A DNA stretch of 64,000 nt. It comes from Codonopsis lanceolata. Taxonomy: Eukaryota > Streptophyta > Magnoliopsida > Asterales > Campanulaceae. This document shows, one piece after another, positions 32,472 to 43,852 of this stretch (positions are counted from its first letter, which is position 1; the number at the start of each line of letters is the position of its first letter). The notes beneath the pieces are model-generated. The model ran no database searches and was not told the origin of the DNA. It was given only the letters and a program-made list of their open reading frames with translations. The DNA lies in NCBI GenBank assembly GCA_013146195.2, contig CM028379.1:91369401-91433400 (forward strand). Reading direction: 5' to 3'. The position numbers were made by a program, and so were the translations under genes.

Positions 32472-32507
32472 AGGGAGAGAAGTGTGGAAGAAATGCATCT
32501 AGAATAA

Positions 32508-32650
32508 CTATATATAGAGGAAGGAAATAAGGCCATATAATAAGGGATATGGGCCTTGTGGTTATGTGGTATTGAGCATGAGATTAGAGTTGGAAAAGTG
32601 GTCCTCAGTTGACCAATAGCGTAGTATGGTTTACTGTGGTCAAACTTGAC
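32508..32650 (-). promoter_or_regulatory. Promoter of paralog 2: TATA box and W-box-like sites
   Basis: CTATATATAG at 32508-32517 is 73 bases before the ATG. TTGACC at 32610-32615 lies on the plus strand. Another TTGACC is on the gene strand near 32637-32643, and a further TTGAC at 32646-32650. The cluster of TTGAC cores resembles WRKY target promoters. Confidence 0.5.
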
Positions 32651-32929
32651 GATCTGAAAAATCAAAGAAAGCTATTAAGGTTAATTTGGAGGAGAATTAT
32701 TGAGTTACCAAAAAGTTTATATTTGTACCCCTCACACACAAAATATGTTACTACTCCCTCCCACGGCCCCGAGAATATAATAGTCCCTCTTTTTTCTTTA
32801 TTAGATTTTGTTTTTGTATCTATGGCACAATGTTAATATGGTACGGTATCACTATTCGAATAAAGCAATACATGTTTGAATTTTATAAAAGTAGGATCAA
32901 TGTATAGAAAAAAAAAACCATTTTAATGC

Positions 32930-33180
32930 CTGCGAAATTTGTGATTCATCATGTATAAAAAAGAGTCTCAAATTTTTCTAGTTATGGAGACATCCAGATA
33001 CCCCAGCCCAAAGTCTTTCTGAAAATGTATAACAAAGAAACTCAAACTTACAAAATAACTAATTTAAAATTAACACATTTCACTAATCAATTAAACCAAT
33101 ATGATCATCCAACAGTGGAATAAAAAGTTAAAAATTACTTTTGTAATCAAAATCAATCGTCAAATATTGTTATTTAACAA
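32930..33180 (-). repeat. Copy of Helitron-like element 1 sequence, inverted
   Basis: On the minus strand this segment matches 27930-28180 closely, including ATTCCACTGTTGGATGATCA and TTTTGTAAGTTTGAGTTTC. It is a detached piece of the same repeat family; the expected hairpin and 3' end are not seen at its left border. Confidence 0.75.
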
Positions 33181-33227
33181 AAAAAAAGAAGTTAACATGT
33201 AGAAACAATATGTTATTGTTTTTTTAA

Positions 33228-33262
33228 CTAGTAATGTTTACGTGCATTACACGTGGTGTTAA
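33228..33262 (-). mobile_element. Helitron-like 3' terminus, minus strand
   Basis: On the minus strand a hairpin ACGTG-TAATG-CACGT is followed by AAACATTACTAG and T. The body would lie to the right (above 33262). No 5' end was located and no gene is visible. Confidence 0.5.
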
Positions 33263-33707
33263 TAATGATTTTTTAAAAGTGATTTGTTAGTTCTTTCATT
33301 TTTTTTGTTGAATTTTAATTATTATATTTTTATGTGTTTTAATATTTACAGTTTTTTAGACTTATAAATTATGTTGTTGTGTGTTTAGCATATCTGATAC
33401 TTTGTTTTTCAGTCATTTATAATGTATGTTTTTAGTCATTGTATAGCAACTTATCCTAAACATTTGTCTTTTATGTTGGTTATTTTTAAATCTCTTTTTT
33501 TTAATACCAAACATGAATTCATTTATTTTTATCAGTGTGTAAATTGAAAACAATTCAAACTTACTATCTTAGATAAGCACATTGTTGTCGGAGACTTTGC
33601 TTTTGTCGTTTCTGGAATTTATAACTCTTAAAAAAAATCTGTATTGGAGAATCAAACTCTCAACCCCAAACTATATATAGTTACACTAAAAAATACAAAA
33701 TTCCACC

Positions 33708-34507
33708 AAAGTATCTATGAAATCCCACTTTGCTACACCCAACCTAAGTTATGTGTCATTTTCATATCATTTTATAATTTTTTACAAGTTTACCCCCTAA
33801 CACGACGAAGGTTACCAATCTGAAATTAAGGTGCACATGAGATTTCACGTGTAGGACATTTTGATCATTTTATGGCAACGCTTTCTCTGCTTTTATTGCC
33901 CAACAAGAAACTTTTTTTCTTCTTCTCCAACATCTCTTTCTCTGTTTCTTTTCCATTAATGACCTCTTATGTAAATTTTAATTGAGATAAAACTCAAGAG
34001 TGTATGAATTTTTTATTCAAAATTTTATATTGAAAAATAAATAAAAATAGAGCGGAATCATATCAGATATCATAGAGATATAATTGAAGATCAGATAATC
34101 ACAATCAGATGTCAAGGCCGCCCGAATAAGAGCCCACAAAAAATTAAAGCCGTCACAGCCCCCCGACATTTCCCCCTTTTTCTCTCGTACAACACAATAC
34201 ACAAACATACACCGCAAATTTCAAAACTCATATTTGAACCAATCACAAATGTATACGACAAAGATGAAACACGTCATGGTTTAATCCGTCTTCATCGTCC
34301 TTAGCTTCAACTTTAATAAATTTCTCATCAGCACCGTTGATATTGTTTATGGTTTGATTAGACCAAATTATAGATCTTAAACATTATTCGTCAGCGTGTC
34401 TATTACTACGATTACCAGACATGACATCATCACCACCAAATTTGACATGGAATATGGAAATGCTGCAAAATTACACTGAGGGCCAAAGTGGATTTGGTGG
34501 ATACTTA
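33708..34507. mobile_element. Possible MULE-like element with inverted ends
   Basis: The left end AAAGTATCTATGAAATCCCA and the reverse complement of the right end (TAAGTATCCACCAAATCCAC) match. The left side continues with a CACTTTGCTACACCCAACCT segment shared with 34577 and 34870. No target duplication is evident. The frame 34017-34217 (-) is not recognised. Confidence 0.35.
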
Positions 34508-34576
34508 GGGGAAGATTTGTATTTTGGACTACTTTCGATGGGGCCAAAATATGATTAGCTCTCAAAATTGTATAAT

Positions 34577-34740
34577 AAATCTCACATTGCACCCCAACCT
34601 ATGAAGTGTCTCACTTTCATACCTTATTTTTCTATTTGTCTCACTTTGCCCCCTTCCGTCTATAGGGGTTGTAATGGAAAATGGTATGTACATGTCACAT
34701 GAAGATTATTTTGATCATTTTTTTGGGGTTCAAAATGGGA
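34577..34740 (+). repeat. Lone MULE-like left terminus
   Basis: TCTCACATTGCACCCCAACC and the following 100 bases, including ATTTTGATCATTTT, match the left end at 33715-33870 in the same orientation. No right partner was identified, so it is probably a truncated family member. Confidence 0.4.
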
Positions 34741-34865
34741 TTTGGTTATAACTTCATTATTTAATTACTCATTTAATATTTAAAAATATGTTTTTAAATA
34801 AAAATAATAAATAATTGTCTCAATATTCCAAAAATAATTATATGACCAATTTACAATTTCCCCCG

Positions 34866-36301
34866 TAAAGTATATATTCACCAAATCGCATAGTGCACCC
34901 TAACCTAAGGTGTGTCCCAAATGGTATGTGATGCTACAATTTTTCCATTTTCCACCCTACCCTTGGCAGACGTTAGAAAATTCACTTTAAATAGCACGTG
35001 ATCTTCCACGTGCGGGGTAAAAATGACATTTCCCTTATCTGGTTAAAGAGTATATATATTAAAAGAAAAAACCCTAATCTCACATCCTCTCATTCTCTCA
35101 TCTCCTGGTGCAATCTCATCTTCGGCTCCATCGTAATAGCCGCCATCTCTAGCCCTACCATATATAGAAGTCGTCATCTCCAGCCTAAACTCTTCCCACT
35201 CCAGTCACTCCTATCACAGCTTTGACGCCTACCTCTTTCGATTTTAGCCAAATTCCATTTTCGATCCCCCTCATTCTGTCCCTTGCAAAAGTCACGCCTG
35301 AAATAGTAATCAGAGGCTATAAAGTATACTTACTAAAAACCCTTATAAAAACATGGGATTAACAGAAAACCAACCCATATGGTCGAATTCATCAGAAAGA
35401 GAGACGTGCATGAATTAAGAAAAATGGTAAGGGGTTTTACTGAAATACTCTTCAATTTTGCTGGAGAAAATTGGACATACGACTGACTTGCATATGACTT
35501 AAAACAAAGTATCGAAATTGAGACGATGTTGAAAAAGCTATAGTTCTAGATGATTTCGACCTCAGAGCAACTGTCATGGTGGTCGGGTTGAATTATTTAA
35601 AGAATTGTGAGAGAAAAAGTAAAGTTAAGTAAGTCATGTAAGAGGATGAAATGGGGGATGAGAAATTGATTGATTTCAGTGGTGGTTGGGTTTCATCGGA
35701 GAAGGTGAGTGGATCCAATTTCATACAAGAAATCGGAGATGGACCAGGTATCTATGGGTAAAAGTTTTTCATATCTTTTGTTTGCGTACTTTGTTTTCTT
35801 CATCAAGATAAAAAAAATTGATAATGAAATCAAACGCGTATCTCTTCTGGGTTATGAGAGAGAAATTTAAGAGTGAAATTTGGAGGGAGTGGACAAAACT
35901 CAGATCGGGTTCTGGGTTAATTTTTGTTTTGGGGACGACTGAAGACCGGCAAACATGGTGGGTCTTTTCGCTAGATTTTCTTTCAGCACGAAAAAAAGGA
36001 ATGGTGGACCCCCACTCCATATTTTAACATTTTAACTTTACACACACATTTATATAATTTTTTTAGAAAATTATATTTTATTTCTTAATTTTTATTAGGC
36101 TAAAATACAGTTAGCACCCCCAAAGTTTACACCAAATTTCTAATATTTCCCTCGAGTTAACACCCACAAGGAAATATCAAATTAACGTGACTTTTCTAAC
36201 GGTTGTGGTTAGGGTGAAAAATATGAAGAGAGAAAATAACGTTAGCTATGGGACAAACTTGAGGGTTGGGGTGCACATTGTGATTTGGTGGATACTTTTG
36301 A
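34866..36301. mobile_element. MULE-like element with long terminal inverted repeats (~1.43 kb)
   Basis: The left end (AAAGTAT...CACCAAATC, then TGCACCCTAACC) and the reverse complement of the right end (AAAGTATCCACCAAATC, then TGTGCACCCCAACC) agree. The match continues more weakly for about 130 bases, through CACCCTA and GTTAGAAAA-TCAC. Long terminal inverted repeats are typical of Mutator-like elements. The expected 9-bp duplication was not found. A GC-richer piece at 35080-35280 with a short frame (34998-35225) might be a captured exon, but I do not recognise it. The antisense pair near 35769-36027 is also unidentified. Confidence 0.5.
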
Positions 36302-36659
36302 AGAGAATTGTAATTTGGCATAATTATAAGGAAAATGTTATCCTTACAACAAATTATATTACTTTCCTAACAACTAAGTTTTGAAGAACTGCAAAGTTGT
36401 TTTGGACAAAGACATTTTTGTTCTTTTTCAAGGCTTAGTGTAAGGAAAGTTATAAAATTAGTTGTAAGGCTAGCAACGTTGTTATTATAATTTTTCTAAT
36501 ATTTAAATAAAAAAATTTAAAAATTGCATTACTCTAAAAAATGAAATTTAGAATTAATTTAATTTATTTTGTTATCATTAGTTTTCTTCAATCAACCTTA
36601 TCATTCATAGACACACCACCATTATCACCTCAAATAACACAATTAACCCAAAAATAAAT
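36302..36659. other. Gene-free AT-rich stretch
   Basis: I see nothing beyond AT-rich sequence. Confidence 0.5.
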
Positions 36660-37597
36660 TTTTTATTTTATTTTATTTTATTTTTTGTCTAATTCTTTAC
36701 TCATTCGTTCAAATTAACCTATATGAAATACTCGTCATTTATAGACCCACCACCACCACAACCTTAAATTTCACTATTTACAAATTCAAATTAATTTTTT
36801 TGAATTTTCAAATTTGAAGATTGAAACTCAAACCCGTATGAAGATTTGAAAAACTAATGATTTGGAAATCTAACAATGTTATATTCCACCTAAACCACCA
36901 TTGTCATGCTTACAATCACCCCAAACTTCTCCTAACCACTACCACCAACATCCCTGCAATCGCTACCACCGCCATCACCAGTCAGCACCACCAAAAAAAC
37001 GCGTTCACCTTGCTTTGCTAAAGCAGAAAAATAAAATATCTTTAGCTTCCGTTAAGTCACCTTTAAAATTGATAACAGTTAGGGATGGTGGCAAAATTGC
37101 ATATATCTTTAAAAGTATAATGATAATTTCGCTCGAAATATAGTACAATGACAAAAAATAACAATTAATCAAAGTACAATGGCAAAATTGACTATTTTTC
37201 CCCCAAAAGTTAATTTTTTATTTGATTTGATTCTTTTATTAATTCTTTAATCCTTCCTTCAAAATAAATAATTTGAAAAACTCATCATTTATAGATGCAT
37301 CACCACACAACTTTGAATTTCATTTTTCACAAACTCAAATTCAATTTTTTGAATTTCAAAAATTCAAATTGAAACCAAAACCCATGTGGATATTTGAAAA
37401 TATAATGATTTGAAAATCTCACAATGTTGTATTTCGTTTAAACCATCATTGTCATCCCTACAATTGCTGCCACCACTGTCCCTAACACCACCATCCCTAT
37501 AGTCGTCAGTATTACTATCACCACCACCAAGAAATTCATTCACATCGCTTTGTTCAAATGGAGACATATAATATTTTTAGCTTCCGATTAGTCGTAC
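36660..37597. repeat. Direct duplication of a ~390-bp unit with a spacer
   Basis: Unit A (about 36660-37055) and unit B (about 37205-37597) share, in the same order, TATTAATTCTTTA/TTCAAA, ATTTATAGA...CACCACCAC, AAATTGAAAC-CAAACCC, ATGATTTG(G/A)AAATCT, an ACCACCA-rich stretch, and AATAT(C/T)TTTAGCTTCCG. They are well diverged, so the duplication is old. The ACCACC-rich part explains the short frames at 36901-37143 (+) and 37364-37567 (-), which I do not consider genes. Confidence 0.7.
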
Positions 37598-38040
37598 TTT
37601 TTTCTTAGAACATCTCTTATTTCTTAGTTCTTATTCACTTTCAGTGTCAAATTACTAAGCAAGGAGATAATCTAATTAATTTTAGGATATACTACTTGAA
37701 AGGATGTCGGTTGGCGACAATATCTTCCAATAAAATGAGTGTTGCGGTAGAAGAAAAGAAAGTCGATAGTCAAGGGATGGGAATAGAGAAATTCTCATAT
37801 GTAACTACATCGAGTCCTATAAAGAGGAGCAAGTAAGTTAAGAGCAAAAGAGGTTTGAGGTTTGGAATGCCGTTATGGAGATGAGTAAAATATTCGAACC
37901 AAGTTATTTGTGATTACTACAATTGGTTTTATTTGTAATATTTATAAGTTTGGGACCAGTATGATAGTTTTTAAGGCTGCTTGTAGTAGTCTGAAAATTC
38001 AAAGAAGTAAACTGTAAATTTTAGTTTTTTTTTCTTCTAT
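37598..38040. other. Gene-free stretch
   Basis: No open frame, repeat or element end that I can recognise. Confidence 0.5.
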
Positions 38041-39360
38041 CAAAACGCATAGATTCATAAAATGGTTCTTCATTTTTTTCATCTTCTTAACATTATGACA
38101 CATTTTCTTAACTCATTTTTCTTATTTTATTCATGGATAATAACTAAACATACTACAAATTTTCTTAATATCTCGATACTCACCTACAATTCTATTATTA
38201 TAGATAAAATTTTTCATATAAATATAATAATGTATTTCCCGAACATATTTAAGAAAGTAAAATCATATTATTTTTTAGTTTCGAATAAAGTTTTACTGTC
38301 TCGACTAAGTAAGAGTGTTTTTGTCATTTTAGAAAATATTGGGTGACATTTGTAACGATAATGGTAGGAGGGGGAAACTTATAAGAAAATCAAAATATAA
38401 GACGAAATGAATAGAATTAAAAATGTAGGACATAACTTTAAAATATGTACAAGTCAAGGGATCAATTTATTATTTAATTATTCATAGAATTAATTAGCCT
38501 ATGACAAATTTACTCTTTTAGCCTTAATTCATTGCAAGCGATTTATTATATTTATGTCTATTTTTTTCCAATCATTATTGTTTAGCATGATAAATTTATG
38601 TGTATTGTCCTTAACAAAAATGCACAAATTCATCAAATGGTTCTTCATTTTTTTTCATCTTCTTGACATTATGACACATTTTCTTAATTTATTTCTCTTA
38701 TTTTATTCATGGGTAATAACTAAACATGCTACAAATTTGCTTAATATCTCGATACTCACGGATAATTCTATTATTATAGATACAATTTTTCATTTAAATC
38801 TTATAATGTTCTTCCTGAACATATTTAAGAAAGTAAAACCATATTATTTTTTAATTTCGAATAAGTTTTAGTATCTCAACTTATTAAGGGTATTTTTGTC
38901 ATTTCAAAAAATATTGGGCGACATTTGTAACTATCATGGTAGGTGGGAGAAACTGATAAGAAAATCAAAATACAAGACAAAATGAATAGAATTAAAAAAT
39001 GTAGGACCTACCTTTAAAATAGGTACAAGTCCAAGAGATCAAACTACTCCCTCCGTCCCTAAATAATCGTCCTGGTTGACCCAACGCACAGTTTAAGAAA
39101 AAACAATTGACTTGATTATTTATATTGGTTTAATATGTAGCTTCCTTTAAAGCCCATTATGTATAATTAAAGCAAAAAATGGTAAAAGTGATGTTCTAAA
39201 AAAGTAAGTTTCAAACTGGACAATTATTTTGGAACGAACGAAAAAGGAAAGGAAGACAATAATTTAGGGACGGAGGGAGTATTATTTAATTATTCATGGA
39301 ATTAATTAGTCTATGACAAATTTACTCTTTTGACCTTAATTAATGACGAGTGATTTATTA
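38041..39360. repeat. Segmental tandem duplication (~510 bp unit), second copy interrupted by a MITE
   Basis: Unit 1 is 38041-38548. Unit 2 is 38614-39046 plus 39280-39360. They match along their entire length, for example AATGGTTCTTCATTTTTTT, CTTAATATCTCGATACTCAC, GAACATATTTAAGAAAGTAA and the shared end GACAAATTTACTCTTTT. The Stowaway-like MITE at 39047-39279 is absent from the equivalent place in unit 1. The open frames at 38062-38346 and 38554-38871 are the same repeated low-complexity Phe/Leu/Ile-rich reading and not convincing genes. Confidence 0.9.
39047..39279. mobile_element. Stowaway-like MITE 2 (233 bp)
   Basis: Ends CTCCCTCCGTCCCTAAATAAT and ATAATTTAGGGACGGAGGGAG are near-perfect inverted repeats flanked by TA on both sides. 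It is homologous to MITE 1 at 25943-26197 but has better preserved ends. Inserted in the second unit of the 38-39 kb duplication. Confidence 0.93.
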
Positions 39361-39880
39361 AGTTAAGGGGTAGGTTTGTTCATACATTAAGTTCTAAGAG
39401 ACAACCTAAACTTTTATAGGTAGTTAGATTATATTATATTAGATTAGATTTATCCTAAAAAAATTATTTCATTTTAAAATCTTATAGTTTTTTGGTTCTA
39501 AAACTATTACCATGTTTTCTTTTTTTATCTGTCCCAAAAAAAATTGTTTGTTTAAAGTTTTCTTTTAGGAAAACAGTTTTACCATTTTACCATTTTGTTT
39601 CCTCCCACTTTAATTATGAGCCACACGCAGTGGCGATCAAAAAAGCTCTAATTTTGGATATAACATCAAGCTTTAATTCCAAGTTTTCAACCAACCAACC
39701 AAATAGAAAAACTCTAATTTCGGACATCAAACATTCAAATATTTGATGATTCAAACCAACATTTTGTTATAAATATTATTTAAACAAAAGAGAAACAAAA
39801 AATTAAAAGTTAAATAGATATACCTTGCTATTTGTGAAGACTGTGAACTGTGAAGTCAAATTAAACTCATAAGTATTTTG
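39361..39880. other. Gene-free stretch
   Basis: AT-rich. The plus-strand frame at 39492-39746 is unrecognised and has no support from motifs or paralogs. Confidence 0.4.
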
Positions 39881-40150
39881 TGATTTGGGAAGGCGAAAGA
39901 CCTCTCATCCTCTCAGTCTTTCTCTGTTTCCCTTTCCCAAATTCTCAATTCTCAGTTTCCTCAACCCCACCCCCCCCGATTGGGCCGACTCCCTTAGTCT
40001 TAGTTCGACAGTCGCTCTAGCAAGGCAAAGACGAGCAGATCTAAGACGCCGACCGCCGGCAACAGCAGGCAGACGGCTCGACACGATAGCAGATCTGAGA
40101 ATCTGAGATCTCTGACTCTCATCCTCAACTCGCACAGTGGCACAGGTCTC
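39881..40150 (+). other. GC-rich exon-like segment, unidentified
   Basis: A sharp rise in GC content against AT-rich flanks, a CT-rich start (TCTCAGTCTTTCTCTGTTTC), a C-run, and a possible donor CACAG-GTCTCC near 40146 suggest the 5' end of a gene or a captured exon. Open frames exist on both strands (39885-40106 + and 39905-40219 -) but neither matches anything I know. There is no downstream coding sequence. Confidence 0.3.
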
Positions 40151-41205
40151 CCTTTCTTTCTTTTTTAACGACTTAGCGTTAACTCTTAAGAGACGGGAAA
40201 TTGGGGGGTGGGTCACCATGTAAAACTATATTGTTTTACAAGGTGAAAAAAAATTAAAGTGGATTCACTTGCATCCAATTTGGTAAAGGTGCATTCGCCT
40301 CTGGTCACACTGCACGTATATGATTATTAAAATAAATTACACATTATATCAATATTAATAAATAAATAAATAAATATTTGTACTACATGTTTTGATTATT
40401 AGTTATTGCATTAAATATTTACCTATTTGGAAAATTCTACTACTTAATTACTTCTTTACGATAGAAGTGAAGGGTATAAATTTTTAATGTAAACTTTTTA
40501 AATGATACTCTGTTTATAGCATAATAGAATAATTATCTTTTACCCAAATAAATTGAAAAAGTATTTTATTTTGGGACATTGGGATTACGTGATTTGTTAT
40601 GTCCTGGAAGCTTGAAATTTCACATCAACCGAATATAAAAGTACCAAAAGTGAAAAAATTTCTTAATTAAAACTAGTCGGTTAGTTTTTCAATTACTTCT
40701 GACACTTGACATTCATATTTCTTTGCTATTAGTATTCGCTATAGTCCATTGTTGGTAGTTAAACATCGCAGCCGCTTACGTAGTGGGAATTATTTTCGGG
40801 TAATATTTGGGTTACTCTTATTTTGTATTAAAATATGGATATTCTGTAAAATAACATACTCTCATTAATTGAAGTGTTGAGACTTATAAAATATTTAACC
40901 AATGAAAATATGCCACATTATAATATATTTATATTTTAATACCAAATAAAAGTGACCCTAAAACTACCCATTATTTTCAAGTCTCTCAAATCGTCCGTAA
41001 AAACCGGCCATATCATTAATTAATTAATCCAATTCGCAGGCAAAAAAATTAAAAAGTACCGCACTACTTTATTGCTGAATTTCGTTTTTTTATAATAAAT
41101 TTTAAAAAGAGACTTGTTTATGTGCCACTGTATTTGGCCCCCTCGGCCTTTTAGAGTTGTACTTGTGGCTTGTCCACATCCCCAAGTGGAAAGGTTCCAC
41201 TCTCC
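40151..41205. other. Gene-free AT-rich stretch
   Basis: I see AT-rich DNA with an (AATA)n-like run near 40360 and no gene or element ends. Confidence 0.5.
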
Positions 41206-41210
41206 AAATG

Positions 41211-42486
41211 CTTAGAGCTATCCCAATGGTTGAAACTTGAAATGCTATCTGAAATTAGGATTCAAACAAAAACTTGAATTTGTAATGGATGAAATTATTG
41301 ATGAAGCTTTTTTTTTTTCCTCCTAAGGGGTATGAGAAAGGATCGAACCTAAGACCTACTGATTCATCCACCAAAAAATGCAGCAGAAGAAAATAAACAA
41401 AAAAAGTTAGCAATGCAAACTAAAAATATCAGGTTGGGATTTAGGTCTACAAGTATAAAATTTATGGACGGTATCTTATGGTAAAACTTACGCTAATTAA
41501 AAAATTGTGAAGATTACAATATGAAAATTAAGTATGAGAGTGAAAATACTACAAAAACTTCAAAGAGAAAATATGAAATCTATTCATTACAAAACACCTT
41601 TGGAAACGCACAGTCATGAAAATATAACAAATGGTGCATAACACAAACCGTGAACAACATACTAAATGATGCTTCTGATGATGCTTCATTTATGGGCATA
41701 CCTTTGATTCATGAAAGCTTTGTGAGAAATCTATCCTCAAGACTCTAAACTTGGGTAATCGATGTCAAGAAGCATCCATCTTCTTAAACAGAGCTTTAGG
41801 AAATTTGTCTTTTAAAACAACAATTCAATATGACAATGTTTGAGTTATGAAAGAATTAATATGATAATAAACCTCTAACTTCTGCAAGTTAAAATCCTTA
41901 TACAATACAATAACCAAGTTTTCTAAAAAATCACCAAAAAAAAATAACAACTTGTATCCCAAGTTTAATAGGACACGATGAAAAGAGAAAAATAGGCGTT
42001 GCCTATTTACTCTAACAAAGTTGCAATCATTGTTGGGTGTTCCACAAGCTGTATTCCGTATGAAATATTACAAGTAAGATTTAAGAGTAACCACAACAAT
42101 AACACCCAAAATCATATTTTACCCATTTCGTTTTCTGTTCCTTTTATATTTTTTCAATACTCTAAAAAATAATTCATTCTAATAATCACCCTTTATACAA
42201 TCCTCTAAAAACTTCAAACATCTTTCATCTTAACTAACAAACTTAACTACCACCATATTTTTTAATTTTTTTATCCCTACTTTTCAACACAATTGAAATT
42301 AAAAATATATATTTAAGCTACTATTCACGCTAAATGAATCGCAAAAGCTTGCGATTTATTTAATGGGCGATTGGGATGGAGGCTAAAATTGGGTGGCTGT
42401 TGTGGGCTAGAGCCTAGAGTTCCCCAACAAAACTCAAAAAATGGTTATCGAGGTTGAATAAAAGTCTCCATTGTGGAGGCTCTAAG
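41211..42486. mobile_element. Possible inverted-repeat transposon (~1.28 kb)
   Basis: The left end CTTAGAGCTATCCCAATGG and the reverse complement of the right end (CTTAGAGCCTCCACAATGG) match with a few changes. A 20-base near-palindrome AATCGCAAAAGCTTGCGATT lies near 42338. No target duplication or transposase was found. Confidence 0.35.
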
Positions 42487-42575
42487 AACATGTTAATTCT
42501 CATATTGTTTTTTTTATTTCTCTTATTTAGTTTGCATTTTATTTTGTTCAAAAAGTATAAAAGTACAGTGGGGTC

Positions 42576-42905
42576 AGCATCTCCAATGGTGAAACTCGTA
42601 AATCTTTACAGAGACTTCAAAAGGTTTATGACCATAGTGGAGTGTCAAGTCATCCCTTGATGGTTTGAAAATGTTGAATAATATCAACCGCCTTGTGCAT
42701 GTCATAATGAATTCTTTTTCTTTTTTTTAAGATTGACAAAAGCTAGAGAAAATGTTTACAAAAAATTATATTTAGTAGTGAGTCTAAATTATAAAGCTTT
42801 TGTAGATATATCTAAAGTAGAAAAAAAGTTTGTAAAGAAAAGGTTAATAAAGTAATGATATGACATTGTGGATAAACTTTTTAAAAGTTTGTTATTGGAG
42901 ATGCT
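42576..42905. mobile_element. MITE with AGCATCTCCAAT ends (330 bp)
   Basis: The left end AGCATCTCCAATGGTGAAAC and the reverse complement of the right end (AGCATCTCCAATAACAAAC) match. AGCATCTCCAATGG termini are common in plant MITEs. No clear duplication; no gene inside. Confidence 0.5.
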
Positions 42906-43019
42906 TTAAATAATGGATGGTGTTCTTTGAATAGAAAATGTGCTAGTCATAGTAATTGTCCGTATCCTACGATTTTTTATTTTTATTTTTATTTTTATTT
43001 TTAAAATTTTTTATTTTAT

Positions 43020-43450
43020 TATTATTTTTTTACACTGATACTCGATACGTATCATAAAAATTGGGTCATCGATATGTATCTTATGCGTGTATCTTAAATA
43101 ACAATGTATTCTTCGATATATTATTCATATCTTACGATACAGTGCGTATCTTATGGTACAATAGTATATCTTGCGATACATTGTTATGTTATATTCGACT
43201 TGCACAAATAAAAAAAAATACAAGTTTTGAGTCTTAATTTACAAATATAGTGGTTGTAATTATTGTAATTTTGTCAAAAATTAACTCAATACAATTACAC
43301 CTACTTGTAGTTGCTCTTCCTACATATCTATTTCAAACTTTCAAATGGAATATCTAAAAAAATTTATATATTTTCATATCTACATCATATCATACGATAC
43401 AAATAGCATATCCCGAAATGTATTACAAAATTAAAATTATGATACACGAC
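43020..43450. repeat. Cluster of GATAC/GTATC words
   Basis: GATACGTATC, TATCTTACGATAC, CATACGATAC and TATCTTATG words recur more than a dozen times in about 430 bases on both strands, spaced 10-40 bases apart. There is no gene. It resembles the GATGCATC cluster at 3470-4230 in style but not in sequence. Confidence 0.6.
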
Positions 43451-43532
43451 GTATCTCAATTTAACAATTATAGTGCTAGTATTAAAGTGAGTGATGTAAA
43501 CAGTGGACTCATTAATAAAGGGTGTTAGGAAT

Positions 43533-43852
43533 TAGGCCTGGTAATTGGTTGGGCTGAGTTAGAATGGGTAACGAATTGAAACCTATTAGAACCCAAATAT
43601 CAAATTGATCGAAATGAATTGGATTGAGATGTACCTGGTTAAAACGGGTCGTCCCGACTCTTTTTCCCTCGAAAACATGAATCCATAGTATGACAAGGCA
43701 TGTGCCAAAACGGGTAGCGGGTTCAATCCATTTTAACCTGATTCATTAAGATTTTTGGGTTGAAAGTTGAAACCGGTTACTCATTTCGACCAAAAAATAT
43801 TAATATATTGGATTGGGTAAATTAATGGGTAATTGATTGTAATTGTCATATA
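43533..43852. mobile_element. Decayed hAT-like element (relative of 55231-55596)
   Basis: It starts TAGGCCTGGTAATTGG and ends near TGTAATTGTCATATA. It contains GGGTAACGAATTG, AAACGGGTAGCGGGTTCAA and GGTTACTCATTTCGACC, shared with 55231-55596. The target duplication is no longer visible. Confidence 0.5.

Noticed and set aside
32752..32800. CTACTCCCTCCCACGG, resembling a Stowaway MITE end
   Set aside because: No inverted partner end was found within several hundred bases, so I did not call an element.
38062..38871. Two similar Phe/Ile-rich frames as a duplicated membrane protein gene
   Set aside because: Both arise from the duplicated AT-rich unit. They end at different places and show no conserved frame across the changes.
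42338..42357. Near-palindrome AATCGCAAAAGCTTGCGATT as a terminator or regulatory hairpin
   Set aside because: No gene precedes it, and it lies inside a putative inverted-repeat element, so a regulatory role is unsupported.
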